Of a DNA stretch of 64,000 nt, positions 49,628 through 60,663 are shown in pieces; within the stretch, counting starts at the first letter, position 1, and each line of letters opens with the position of its first letter. The notes beneath the pieces were generated by a model, which saw only the letters and a program-made list of their open reading frames with translations, had not been told where the DNA came from and did not search any database. Location: NCBI GenBank assembly GCA_963576725.1, contig OY755246.1, positions 71,354,371 through 71,418,370 of the forward strand, given 5' to 3'. This DNA comes from Azorinus chamasolen. Its lineage: Eukaryota; Mollusca; Bivalvia; Cardiida; Solecurtidae. The translations under genes and the position numbers were made by a program.

Positions 49628-52050
49628 CATGGAGAGTAGAATACTACAGAGAAATGCCATTACTGGGGCATGGAGAGTAGAATACTGCAGAGAAAGGCCA
49701 TTACTGGCATGGAGAGTAGAATACTACAGAGAAAGGCCATTACTGGCATGGAGAGTAGAATACTAAAGAGAAAGGCCATTACTGGGGCATGGAGAGTAGA
49801 ATACTACAGAGAAAGGCCATTACTGGGGCATGGAGAGTAGAATACTGCAGAGAAAGGCCATTACTGGGGCATGGAGAGTAGAATACTGCAGAGAAAGGCC
49901 ATTACTGGGGCATTGAGAGTAGAATACTACAGAGAAAGGCCATTACTGGGGCATTGAGAGTAGAATACTGCAGAGAAAGGCCATTACTGGCATGGAGAGT
50001 AGAATACTACAGAGAAAGGCCATTACTGGGGCATGGAGAGTAGAATACTGCAGAGAAAGGCCATTACTGGCATGGAGAGTAGAATACTGCAGAGAAAGGC
50101 CATTACTGGGGCATTGAGAGTAGAATACTACAGAGAAAGGCCATTACTAGCATGGAGAGTAGAATACTGCAGAGAAAGGCCATTACTGGCATGGAGAGTA
50201 GAATACTACAGAGAAAGGCCATTACTGGGGCATTGGGAGTAGAATACTACAGAGAAAGGCCATTACTAGCATGGAGAGTAGAATACTGCAGAGAAAGGCC
50301 ATTACTGGCATGGAGAGTAGAATACTACAGAGAAAGGCCATTACTGGGGCATGGAGAGTAGAATACTACAGAGAAAGGCCATTACTGGCATGGAGAGTAG
50401 AATACTGCAGAGAAAGGCCATTACTGGGGCATGGAGAGTAGAATACTGCAGAGAAAGGCCATTACTGGCATGGAGAGTAGAATACTACAGAGAAAGGCCA
50501 TTACTGGGGCATGGAGAGTAGAATACTACAGAGAAAGGCCATTACTGGCATTGAGAGTAGAATACTGCAGAGAATGGCCATTACTGGGGCATGGAGAGTA
50601 GAATACTACAGAGAAAGGCCATTACTGGCATGGAGAGTAGAATACTGCAGAGAAAGGCCATTACTGGGGCATGGAGAGTAGAATACTGCAGAGAAAGGCC
50701 ATTACTGGGGCATGGAGAGTAGAATACTGCAGAGAAAGGCCATTACTGGGGCATTGAGAGTAGAATACTACAGAGAAAGGCCATTACTGGGGCATGGAGA
50801 GTAGAATACTGCAGAGAATGGCCATTACTGGGGCATGGAGAGTAGAATACTACAGAGAAAGGCCATTACTGGCATGGAGAGTAGAATACTACAGAGAAAG
50901 GCCATTACTGGCATGGAGAGTAGAATACTACAGAGAAAGGCCATTACTGGCATGGAGAGTAGAATACTAAAGAGAAAGGCCATTACTGGGGCATGGAGAG
51001 TAGAATACTACAGAGAAAGGCCATTACTGGCATGGAGAGTAGAATACTACAGAGAAAGGCCATTACTGGCATGGAGAGTAGAATACTAAAGAGAAAGGCC
51101 ATTACTGGCATGGAGAGTAGAATACTACAGAGAAAGGCCATTACTGGCATGGAGAGTAGAATACTAAAGAGAAAGGCCATTACTGGCATGGAGAGTAGAA
51201 TACTACAGAGAAAGGCCATTACTGGGGCATGGAGAGTAGAATACTGCAGAGAAAGGCCATTACTGGGGCATGGAGAGTAGAATACTGCAGAGAAAGGCCA
51301 TTACTGGGGCATTGAGAGTAGAATACTGCAGAGAAAGGCCATTACTGGGGCATTGAGAGTAGAATACTGCAGAGAAAGGCCATTACTGGCATGGAGAGTA
51401 GAATACTACAGAGAAATGCCATTACTGGGGCATTGAGAGTAGAATACTGCAGAGAAAGGCCATTACTGGGGCATGGAGAGTAGAATACTGCAGAGAAAGG
51501 CCATTACTGGCATGGAGAGTAGAATACTACAGAGAAAGGCCATTACTGGGGCATGGAGAGTAGAATACTGCAGAGAAAGGCCATTACTGGCATGGAGAGT
51601 AGAATACTACAGAGAAAGGCCATGCCAGTAGAGTAGAACACTACAGAGAAAGGCCATTACTGGCATGGAGAGTAGAATACTAAAGAGAAAGGCCATTACT
51701 GGCATGGAGAGTAGAATACTACAGAGAAAGGCCATTACTAGCATGGAGAGTAGAATACTACAGAGAAAGGCCATTACTGGCATGGAGAGTAGAACACTAC
51801 AGAGAAAGACCATTACTAGCATGGAGAGTAGAATACTACAGAGAAAGGCCATTACTGGCATGGAGAGTAGAATACTACAGAGAAAGGCCATGTCATTAGA
51901 ATAGAATAGAATACTAAAGAGAAAGACCATTACTGGCATGGAGAGTAGAATACTACAGAGAAAGACCATTACTGGCATGGGGAGTAGAATACTAAAGAGG
52001 AAGGCCATTACTGGCATTGAGAGTAGAATACTGCAGAAAAACGCCATTAC
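49628..52050. repeat. 39/41 bp minisatellite, ~60 copies (largest array)
   Basis: Unit CATGGAGAGTAGAATACTAC then AGAGAAAGGCCATTACTGG (39 bp), or with an added GG (41 bp). Two further polymorphisms, ACTACAG/ACTGCAG/ACTAAAG and CATGG/CATTG, segregate in blocks. 39-mers dominate 50850-51200 and 51600-52050; 41-mers dominate 49790-49990 and 51200-51360. Edges are more divergent (ATGTCATTAGAATAG near 51890). Open frames in it are by-products. Confidence 0.95.
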
Positions 52051-52755
52051 AGGCTGTTGAATTCAGAGTTGCAAAGAGACCTTACCCTGGGGAAAAACAT
52101 GCTGAGAATTGTTCCTAGATAAACCCGTCATATTTTTTGGCAGTTGTTCCCATCTTATGCAAATCAGTCAATTGATTACTGGTTGTATTGGGCTTAGTGC
52201 TGATGGCTGATGATAATGTGAATGAACACATTGTTTCACGGTGATTTAATAATGTCAAGGAAGTCATACAAGTTGATTACTGTGAAAATTCACTCATCCA
52301 ATCTCTTAGCATGCAGTAGGTGGATAATATTAACTAGTTCCAATAGTCGGGATAGGCATAAGAACTATTAACTAACTGTGTATCTCTTTAGGAGCCAAAC
52401 TGATTGAAATATTAAAAGTAATTGTTTACAACAAAAAAACAAACAAGGAGAAACAGATCCCAGTTGTTGCAGAAACCAGCGTGGCTGACAGTACAGGGTC
52501 AATAGCAGACCTGAATGAAAGTATGAATCATTGGTTCCTGGCAAGATGATGCCGCAGGGGACAAACTGTGTCTGTTCCTTGATAAAAACTTTATGGGTTT
52601 TTATCACTTTGCTCGCTAAATTATTTTAATCTGCCAGAATTGTTGCATAATCCTTTTAAAAATAGATTTCACTTTTTCTCTTAAAAGATGACAAGACGTT
52701 TCAAACAGTTTGATGTATACACTGATATTCGTTAAAGTCTACTTTGAACTTAAAT
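52051..52755. other. unique sequence, nothing recognised
   Basis: A 79-codon minus frame (52368-52607) is present without splice or domain support. Confidence 0.4.
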
Positions 52756-52845
52756 GACATAGCTACTATTGCACATCTCTTGTAAAACTTCCACCGTCAC
52801 TGTTCACCTAATAACATAACTACTATTGCACATCTCTTGTAAAGA
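52756..52845. repeat. ~46 bp direct duplication
   Basis: Two copies of ACTACTATTGCACATCTCTT plus GTAAA within 52760-52845. Confidence 0.7.
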
Positions 52846-52914
52846 ACCTCTGCTTCTGTGGATATCAAACCCTTTCACAGCTCACTCATACTTGGAAATG
52901 AAACAACAGAAACA

Positions 52915-53185
52915 AGAGCCCCGTGTGTCGTAACATTATACGCCCAAAGTATGTGCCGTCGTAACATGCACAATATTAATTTTCACTGTGACCTTGACCT
53001 TTGACCCCACTGACCTCAAAATCAATAGGGGTCATCTACCGGTCATGACAAACCTACCTACTAAGTATAAAGACAGCATGCCTTATCAAGTTATTAAGCG
53101 GACATGTTTTGCTACTGATCATTTCAGCGGTTCTAGAGATCAAGTTGTAGACAAGCCTCCAAGGCTTAGTGCTTTAGTATATAAA
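52915..53185 (+). mobile_element. single-core GTGACCTTGACC pearl-like element
   Basis: Lead ACAAGAGCCCCGTGTGTCGT, ATTATACGCCCAAAGTATG, one core (GTGACCTTGACCTTTGACC, CTAAGTATAAAGACAGCATG), and an end near TATATAAAGGTGTATAATAG. It lacks the ACGG microsatellite; a short (ATAG)3 follows at 53198-53212. Confidence 0.65.
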
Positions 53186-53314
53186 GGTGTATAATAGATA
53201 GATAGATTTATTTCATAACCTGTCTAAAATAATCATAGTGGAATGTGCTGACAATATTTGACAATTTTTTAGGTATAGAGTTAAAGAAGGATGGAGTACT
53301 GCTAGAAGACTCAT

Positions 53315-53445
53315 AAAGTCTTGTAATGCAGAAAGCTCCTTAAGTTTTGTAATGAAGAAAGTTCCTTCTGTTTTGTACTTTAGACTACTTTTTAAGTCTG
53401 ATAATGCAGAAAATTCCTCATGGCTTGAAATTTAGAAAGCTCCTT
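53315..53445. repeat. degraded family I arm repeats
   Basis: Three imperfect copies of AAGTCTTGTAATGCAGAAAG plus CTCCTTA, similar to the AGAAAGCTCC arm of the foldbacks at 11566 and 37463. Confidence 0.4.
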
Positions 53446-53567
53446 AACCCCTTCCTTCATACAAACGCCTTTTCAAGCCTTTGCAAACAGCATAGACACA
53501 GATTAGAGGGCTCCTTTAGGTCATGATGTCATTACTTCTTACAGGAATATGAATCAAGAAAAAGGTT
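53444..53567 (-). mobile_element. TTAA-A MITE, deletion derivative
   Basis: TTAACCCCTTCCTTCATACA, CCTTTGCAAACAGCATAGAC and GAGGGCTCCTTTAGG are joined directly to TCATGATGTCATTACTTC and the right end. The second core arm and middle are lost in a clean deletion of about 110 bp. Confidence 0.7.
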
Positions 53568-54008
53568 GAAGAACTTGCTGCATTACTTTTGTGCTTTATA
53601 AGACTTCAATCTCTCTTGTGAAGTTGAAAGTTGACAGACTTCAAATTGCCATAGAGAGGATTCATTGTATCAGAATGATATGATTTAAGTCCCACCTAAA
53701 GTGCATTAATTTTGTGCTCTCTTATTTGTGTTTTGTCTAAATGGAATGGAGATGTCCTCATTCTACCTCAGTCGGAGTTCTAAAGGATAGAGATGAGATT
53801 TCATCACATTTGCTGAGATTGCCAAACAGTGAAATATTACTGAATATGGTCTGATAAATTGTTTGCTTAACCAAATATGTGGTTCCTGAATAATTCACTA
53901 AAATGAAATTTCATATGGCTCTATGTGATTAATTCAAATATTGAATCCTAAAAGCATTTTGTACATGATGCCAATCAACTAGTCGTCTATTATTAGTTAT
54001 TGTCATTC
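53568..54008. other. unique sequence, nothing recognised
   Basis: No supported features. Confidence 0.4.
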
Positions 54009-54276
54009 TTAACCCTTTAATCCATGAATATTCATGCAAAAAAATAACGAAATCATGAATATCAATTTCATCATACATGTATTTTAAAATAGAATATGAG
54101 TACAGGAATGATTGGCCATGGCAGAAACTGTAAAACCTGATCTATATTATGCATCATGAAACAGTAGAGCCTGATAAGATGACTCGTACAGGAGCTGTCT
54201 GATTGTGGTCTACTTGTGGCCTACTCTGTTTGCAAAGGTGTCAAGAGGTGTAGGTATATGGAGTCTAAAGGCATAA
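54009..54276 (+). mobile_element. TTAA-A MITE copy 32
   Basis: TTAACCCTTTAATCCATGAA, arm GAAATCATGAATATCAATTT, GGCCATGGCAGAAACTGTA. The core centre GACTCGTACAGGAGCTGTCT is followed by a GGTCTACTTGTGGCCTACTC duplication. It ends ATATGGAGTCTAAAGGCA. Confidence 0.75.
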
Positions 54277-54894
54277 ACAGGATTGATTATCAAGTAAAGT
54301 TTAATTATTTGAAAGTAGAAAGCAAAACTATTATCAGATACAAATAGTAGATTGGTAAACCATAGTCCGGGGTCATCAGTGGGAATCCTCTAATAAACAT
54401 CTGTGCATTGTTTACCATTTAAAATTCTTTCAATAAACTTAACCTTTTCAGAATAAAATGGCCCACCTTTATATCAGGGAATTTAGTCAGTATCAGAAGA
54501 GTTCATCTGATATAAAATATGGATGCCCCCGCCAGGTTTTTTTTAAATTGCATCAAAATTGACTGACTTAAGGTTTGCATGTTTGCCTCTTGCAGATTTT
54601 TTTCTATCATTTAATATGATCTCTATGGCTGGATATAATGCGGTAACAAATTTAGTTTTATTCTGTCAATGACCTGTAAATATAACAGTTCACAAAAATA
54701 CTTTGTGGTAACTCTCACAAGGAAGACATTTTTTTCTCTATCTAAAATTTCCATTTCTAAATTCCGTCAAAAAGGAAGTGGACATGTGGCAAATTCGAAA
54801 CTTTCTTACACGATACAGTTCTCCATACTAATGCTTAGTGCTAAATATCAGAAAGCTGGCATGTGTGGTTCCTGAGAAAAATGTGATAGATTTG
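54277..54894. other. mostly unique sequence
   Basis: Possibly the lead of the next element: ATGGATGCCCCCGCCAGG at 54520 resembles the 'GCCCCC' lead of pearl-like elements. A 68-codon plus frame at 54669-54875 is unsupported. Confidence 0.35.
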
Positions 54895-55545
54895 GTGACG
54901 ACAATGACGATGCAAGACGGATAGTGATCCCTATATGTTGCGTCTGCGAAACGCAGGCGACACAATAATTTACTATAGACTAATATTTTGATAATTCTGT
55001 ATATACTACAATTACAAATTACTAATAATATAACCATAAACAGGAAGAAGACTGTTAAACAATCATCAGAATTCAATCAAAGTGTTGGCAAACAGGAAGT
55101 ATATATAGATGGAAGACAGACCTGAAAAGGGGGAATAATGTTTGATGAAAATTTTTGTCATTAAACAATCACCAAAATTCAATCAAAGTGTCGACAAACA
55201 GGGAGTAGACAGACTACAGACCTGAAAAGGTGAGACAAAATACAACTCCCTATGATTATACTTCAAAAAAAAATATTAAATCATTCCAGCACAGACATGC
55301 CAAGAAATCTTTCATGAAAATTTTTGCCATTAAACAATCACCAAAACTCAAAGTGTCAGCAAACAGGAAGTAGATGAATGACAGACCTGAAAAGGGGAGA
55401 CACGATACAACTCACTATGATTATGCTTCAGACCAAATATCAAATCATTCTAGCATACACAAGCCAGGAAATCTTTGATTTTTACTGGACGGACATACAG
55501 ACGGACAAGGGTTAAACTTAAATGTGCCCATCGCCTATATTTATT
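54895..55545 (+). mobile_element. pearl-like cluster, AAACAATCACC family
   Basis: An end fragment TGCGTCTGCGAAACGCAGGC with GACACA at 54938-54965 precedes about three cores of roughly 110-170 bp (ATTAAACAATCACCAAAATT, AGTGTCAGCAAACAGGAAG, AGACCTGAAAAGGGGAGACA). A GACGGACATACAGACGGACA microsatellite lies at 55490-55509, and the end is TTAAATGTGCCCATCGCC. Confidence 0.65.
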
Positions 55546-55632
55546 TTCTATGCTCCAGATAAAATTGATTACTCTGTAGTAGCATAGTATAGAAATTTTT
55601 ATTAGCACACAAAATCACCACTCTCCACTGGT

Positions 55633-56068
55633 TTAACCCTTTCCCGGTTGCATATTAATGTAAGAAATAATAACATCAGATTAATCTTTACAATAGCATA
55701 TGAACATGTTAGCTCAGGCAAAAACTATAATATGGGGTGTATATCATACCACAAGCAAATAGAGCAGACCCTGTCTACTCTGTTTGCAAAGGTGTAGAAA
55801 ATCAGACCCTATCTACTCTGTTTGCAAAGGTGTAGAAAATCAGACCCTGCAAAGGTGTAGAAAAGCAGACCCTGTCTACTCTGTTTGCAAAGGTGTTGAA
55901 GAGCAGACCCTATCTACTCTGTTTGCAAAGGTGTAGAAAATCAGACCATGTCTACTCTGTTTGCAAAGGTGTAGAAAATCAGACCCTGCAAAGGTGTAGA
56001 AAAGCAGGCCCTGTCTACTCTGTTTGCAAAGGTGTTGAAAAGTGTATTTTATGGAGTAACGGGTTTAA
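55633..56068 (+). mobile_element. TTAA-A MITE copy 33 with expanded right core arm
   Basis: TTAA at 55633 and 56065, ends CCCTTTCCCGGTTGCATA and TTTATGGAGTAACGGGT. The left arm and middle are normal. From AGAGCAGACCCTGTCTACTC the element becomes an array to about 56035, then continues into its normal right end. Confidence 0.85.
55764..56035. repeat. ~41 bp array from a MITE core arm
   Basis: Units CAGACCCTGTCTACTCTGTT then TGCAAAGGTGTAGAAAAT, some shortened to CAGACCCTGCAAAGGTG. The unit joins the left arm (CAGACCCTG) to the right arm (TCTACTCTGTTTGCAAAGG), so the palindrome centre was deleted before expansion. Confidence 0.9.
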
Positions 56069-56215
56069 CAACACTTTTGGATTCAGATGAGACAATTTTA
56101 ATCCCAAAATGGTTGACACTCTGTGTGATTCTGCTTTCAGAAAAAACTAAAACAAATGAAAATATTTGCAGATGAAACTTTGGTGTTGAACCAGTTAGGA
56201 CAGTAAAGTCATTGA
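56069..56215. repeat. TTAA-B copy
   Basis: CTTTTGGATTCAGATGAGAC, CCCAAAATGGTTGACACTC and the TGAAAATATTTGCAGATGAA tail, lying against the right end of copy 33. Confidence 0.45.
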
Positions 56216-56320
56216 GATTTTTCAAGAAGACTTTCAGCTTGTACTGTAGATTTACAGTTAAGAGTTAAGACAATATCCTTTGGAATTCTTGTGTGTGTGT
56301 TTTTTTCATTTTCTTTAAAG

Positions 56321-56601
56321 TGAGCTCCACAATGGTTTGTGCCATGCGGGTGATTAATGTTTTGCACAACTACTATTGTCAAAGGCACGGGACCAAAGCT
56401 AATATGATGCGAAGGGCATCAAATATTTATGGGGATCTTACAGGCATGAAGCCAGCCCGTATGATATTGACTTTACTAAGCCTACTAGCTCCAGCAATTT
56501 CAACTGTTATCCTTTATCTCCAGTCCCTACTAGCTCCAGCAATTTCAACTGTTATCCTTTATCTCCAGTCTTTTGAGATTCATTATGATCTACCATTTTA
56601 A
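56321..56601 (+). CDS. candidate terminal exon, unknown protein
   Basis: A strong 3' splice site precedes it: a GT/T-rich tract at 56291-56316 and TTTAAAG ending 56320. The frame then reads SSTMVCAMRVINVLHNYYC, RHGTKANMMRRASNIYGD and LTGMKPARMILTLLS. A hydrophobic 15-residue unit (LLAPAISTVILYLQS) follows, present twice because of an in-frame 45 bp tandem duplication at 56478-56567. The frame ends at 56601, and AATAAA follows at 56604-56609, inside the start of a MITE. The duplication and the MITE suggest a fragment or pseudogene, but the first 50 residues look coding. Family unknown. Confidence 0.35.
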
Positions 56602-56602
56602 A

Positions 56603-57000
56603 TAATAAACCATTTACCTCATGCATATTCATCTCAGAAATAATGACATCATGTCACCAATTAGCTGAATGTTTATAATGACATCATGTCACCAATTAGC
56701 TGAATGTTTATAATGACATCATGTCACCAATCAGCTGAATGTTTATAATGACATGTCACCAATTAGCTGAATGTTTATAATGATATCATGTCACCAATTA
56801 GCTGAATGTTTATAATTATATCATGTCACCAATTAGCTGAATGTTTATAATGACATCATGTCACCAATTAGCTGAATGTTTATAATGGTGTACAAATGTA
56901 TGTATAAACACAGGGATTTGGGGCTATGGTAGAATCCATATGACTTCATAAGCAAACAGAGCAGAACCTGCTTAGATGGCTGTTCTGTTTCAAGTTATTC
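56603..57000 (+). mobile_element. TTAA-A MITE copy 34 with expanded left arm
   Basis: AACCATTTACCTCATGCATA leads into the usual arm AGAAATAATGACATCATG, which becomes an array. After it the middle ACACAGGGATTTGGGGCTAT and core arm AGCAAACAGAGCAGAACCTG follow, and the copy is then lost in a TCTGTTTCAAG duplication. Confidence 0.8.
56639..56885. repeat. 35 bp array from a MITE arm, 7 copies
   Basis: Unit TGACATCATGTCACCAATTA then GCTGAATGTTTATAA. It corresponds to the segment TGACATCATG....AATTAGCTGAAT...TATAA of intact TTAA-A copies. Confidence 0.92.
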
Positions 57001-57137
57001 TGTTTCAAACAGCCAGTATCCAGCCAGTTTCTGTATTCTTACATTGGACTCTTATGTCCTTAGTTTGTTTTCACTCTTCAAAACTCAATGTCAACCAAAT
57101 TATGAAAAAAACCTGCATAATGAAAGTACAATCCAGA

Positions 57138-57270
57138 TTGCTATATTCTGATCTAGGTTTACACTGTCTGTTGCTATATTCTGATCTAGGTTTACACTGT
57201 CTGTTGCTATATTCTGATCTAGGTTTACACTGTCTGTTGCTATATTCTGATCTAGGTTTACACTGTCTGT
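57138..57270. repeat. 33 bp array, 4 copies
   Basis: Unit TTGCTATATTCTGATCTAGG then TTTACACTGTCTG. The TCTGATCTAGGTTTACACTG part is a MITE-type right core arm. Confidence 0.88.
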
Positions 57271-57282
57271 CACATGATGCGT

Positions 57283-57703
57283 TTAACCCACTACTCCATA
57301 TATATGCAGTTTAATGCCTTGCAAACACAATAGACTCAGATCAGACAGTTCCTGTAGGAACACCTGTTCAGAGTGTACTCTGTTTAGGAAATAATATAGA
57401 TCTTGTTCTGCAGTTTCTGTCATTGGCAAAATATGTCATTACATATATATAAAACATGCATTCATTTATAATCTGGATATCATTATTCTTTATTCCCTGT
57501 TGAATATGCATGTAAAAAATAATAGCATCATGAATATTGGATAGCTGTCTTTTTAAAATGATACATGTACACAGGATGTTTTGGTAGTCAGATCTATTTC
57601 ATAAGTAAACAGAGAAGACCCTGATCCTGCAGGAGCCATCTGATCTAGGTCTACTCTGTTTGCAAAGACATGAAAAAAATGTTTAGATGAAGGAAAGGGT
57701 TAA
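57283..57703. mobile_element. two TTAA-A MITEs joined arm to arm
   Basis: TTAA at 57283 and 57700. A minus-orientation copy (CCCACTACTCCATATATATG, core at 57318-57387) ends its AATATTCAT arm near 57480. A plus-orientation copy starts at CCCTGTTGAATATGCATG (57496), with its own core at 57605-57663 and right end GAAGGAAAGGGTTAA. No TTAA separates them. Confidence 0.75.
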
Positions 57704-57716
57704 AAAGGTTTTAGCA

Positions 57717-58830
57717 GTCAGTGTAAAGTCCTTGCTGCAGTTGCCTTGTTTATCACTATAGACTGTTCTACTGACTGTTCTGTTGTGTTAATCACAATAG
57801 ACTGTTCTACTGACTGTTCCAGTTGCCTTGTTTATCACAATAGACTGTTCTACTGACTGTTCCAGTTGCCTTGTTTATCACTATAGACTTCTACTGACTG
57901 TCCCAGTTGCCTTGTTTATCATTATAGACTGTTCTACTGACTGTTCCAGTTGCCTTGTTTATCACTATAGACTGTTCTACTGACTGTTCTGTTGTGTTAA
58001 TCACAATAGACTGTTCTACTGACTGTTCTGTTGTGTTAATCACAATAGACTGTTCTACTGACTGTTCCAGTTGCCTTGTTTATCACAATAGACTGTTCTA
58101 CTGACTGTTCCAGCTGCCTTGTTTATCACTATAGACTGTTCTACTGACTGTTCCAGTTGCCTTGTTTATCACTATAGACTGTTCTACTGACTGTCCCAGT
58201 TGCCTTGTTTATCACTATAGACTGTTCTACTGACTGTTCCAGTTGCCTTGTTTATCACTATAGACTGTTCTACTGGCTGTTCCAGTTGCCTTGTTTATCA
58301 CTATAGACTGTTCTACTGACTGTTCTGTCGTGTTAATCACAATAGACTGTTCTACTAACTGTTCCAGTTGTCTTGTTTATCACTACAGACTGTTCTACTG
58401 ACTGTTCCAGTTGCCTTGTTTACCTTTATATAAACTGTTCAACTTACTGATGCAGTTTCCTTGTTTATCACTATAGACTGTTCTACTGACTGTTCTGTCA
58501 TGTTTATCACAATAGACAGTTCTACTGACTGTTCCAGTTGCCTTGTTTATCACTACAGACTGTTCTACTGACTGTTCCAGTTGCCTTGTTTATCACAATA
58601 GACTGTTCTACTGACTGTTCTGTCGTGTTTATCACAATAGACTGTTCTACTGACTGTTCCAGTTGCCTTGTTTATCACAATAGACTGTTCTACTGACTGT
58701 TCCAGTTGCCTTGTTTATCACTATAGACTGTTCTACTGACTTCTGTCGTGTTTATCACTAGATAGACTGTTCTACTGACTGTTCCAGTTGCCTTGTTTAT
58801 CACTATATAGAATGTCATACTGACTGTTCC
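57717..58830. repeat. 43 bp minisatellite array, ~26 copies
   Basis: Unit CTATAGACTGTTCTACTGAC then TGTTCCAGTTGCCTTGTTTATCA. A second subtype, TGTTCTGTTGTGTTAATCACA, alternates in places (57780, 57990, 58020, 58325, 58620), showing multi-unit amplification blocks. Confidence 0.93.
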
Positions 58831-59426
58831 TGGCATTACAGAGAACTATACTACTACTAGTTTTATGTACCAAAAAGTTGCATCAGCACATTTTGCTGAT
58901 TATCATCATTTACGACAAACTCTAAAAGGTTGCAGTTGGTGTTGGACAGTCATAATCCCTTATTCTCCGGATCCATATTTGTTACAGATAAGAGGAAAAC
59001 TTAGATCACTGCAAGTTTTTGTTTTACTCATTCATAAAACTGTTTTAAACATTATGCCATAACAGTAAAAAAAAAGATAAACAATTCTTACAAAATAGGA
59101 AGGATGTGTTGGCTGTTATGTGATTCAGGGCAAATAAGGTAGAGATTTATTATGCTGATATACTTAATACATTTAGAAATTCATTATCTCTAATACGGAG
59201 TTATTAGTCTCAGAAGAATTACAGAAAATATGATATTGGATGCATTATCCTTTGCACGTGATCTCAGTTGAAGCCTTACTCTATAAATGCTGGAAACAAG
59301 AAAATTGGCTTGTTATAGATTCAGAATGTGGCAAACCTCTGTTCAGGGTGCACATGTCTATCCCAGTTTGACATTATATTGTATCTTAATTTAGTCTTAC
59401 TGGATTGTACAGTTGAGGAGAAAGGT
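58831..59426. other. unique sequence, nothing recognised
   Basis: A 65-codon plus frame (58865-59062) has protein-like parts (YHHLRQTLKGCSWCWTVIIP) but no splice signals. Confidence 0.4.
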
Positions 59427-59602
59427 TTAATCCTTTACCTGATGAATATTCATATAAGAAATACTGACATCATGAATATTTATAAGCTGAATTTTTATTA
59501 TGGCAATAGAACACCGGATGTTTTGGATGTCACAAAAACTGTATAATCAGATCTCTATTATTTCATTAGAAAGCAAAGCAGACCCTAATCAGACAGAAAT
59601 CC
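59427..59602 (+). mobile_element. TTAA-A MITE copy 35, 3' truncated
   Basis: TTAATCCTTTACCTGATGAA, arm CTGACATCATGAATATTTAT, GGATGTCACAAAAACTGTAT, left core arm AGCAAAGCAGACCCTAATC. It leaves the family after CAGACAG. Confidence 0.7.
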
Positions 59603-59974
59603 ATTTAAAGTTTAAGATGAGATGTTTAAAATCAGTTAAAATTTATTTTTTAGCACTTGTTACCCTAGCTACGCAACTGATTTGTATATAAATCTGTGAA
59701 ATTGTTGACAACAAACATGACAAACACAGGGTGATTCCAATATCTCACCATGGCACTTATTGCCAGATGAGCTAACAAAGCATAAATAATAGTCTTGGTT
59801 TTTTGCACCTTTATTTCCCATTTCCAGTTTGGTTGTTTCACATAAACCTTGTATGATGAGCTAACAACTGCTACATGTGATGGCATCAGTGTGTGTGCTT
59901 GTTGTAAATTGATGCTGTAAATTGCTGTCTCAACAGGAGCTGAACTCTAAGCAAGCTATTGGTGAATTAGTATA
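59603..59974. other. unique sequence, nothing recognised
   Basis: No supported features. Confidence 0.4.
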
Positions 59975-60130
59975 ATGTCTGCAAACAGTTTGGATCCTCG
60001 TATGTTAAGTAACTCGGCTTCTATATAAACATCCAAAACTGTATGAGAACTTGGTCAGTATTTTAGAAATGTAAGATTAATATCTTCAGACATGAAACAG
60101 GTTATCATTTTTCAGAAAAACAAGTGATTT
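59975..60130. repeat. TTAA-B fragment
   Basis: GCAAACAGTTTGGATCCTCG and AACATCCAAAACTGTATGAG form a degraded core pair, followed by the CATGAAACAGG tail. Confidence 0.45.
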
Positions 60131-60276
60131 AGATTGTTAAGAGTTCCCTGGATTTGAGTTATTTTCCAGGTGAGGTTTCATGTTTGTTCCACATTAATTA
60201 TTATCTCTGCGACACTGAACAGTATGGCACACTGTTTGAACAATTATTCTTAGATCCTTGGTTCTCAACTGAGAAC

Positions 60277-60420
60277 TAAGGCTCTTGGGTGACACTTTAT
60301 ATTACACAGCTGAGAACCAAGGCTCTTGGGTGACACTTTATATTACACAGCTGAGAACCAAGGCTCTTGGGTGACACTTTATATTACACAGCTGAGAACC
60401 AAGGCTCTTGGGTGACACAG
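60277..60420. repeat. 41 bp tandem repeat, 3.5 copies
   Basis: Unit CAGCTGAGAACCAAGGCTCT then TGGGTGACACTTTATATTACA; copies are identical. Confidence 0.88.
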
Positions 60421-60663
60421 CTGAATATCCACCATCTTAATGATAAACTTCTGATCACATTTGAGAATCTAGGATCTGGCCATTTGCATTAAGAATACTG
60501 AAAACCTAGGTTCGTGACACAAACCTAGAATTTCAGTTAGGAACATAGGTTTTTGATAACTTAAAGTTCTTGGTAACCATTTGCACAATTCCAAGTACCT
60601 AGGGCTTTACATATAATTCAAACACAAAATACATTGAAATATCATCACATTACAAACATATGC
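60421..60663. other. old repeat decay
   Basis: Degenerate echoes of GAGAATCTAGG / AACCTAGGTTCGTGACAC suggest an ancient extension of the adjacent 41 bp repeat. Confidence 0.35.

Noticed and set aside
49628..52050. CRISPR array or protein with tandem domains
   Set aside because: No spacers, mixed 39 and 41 bp units break every frame, and both strands are open only in short runs.
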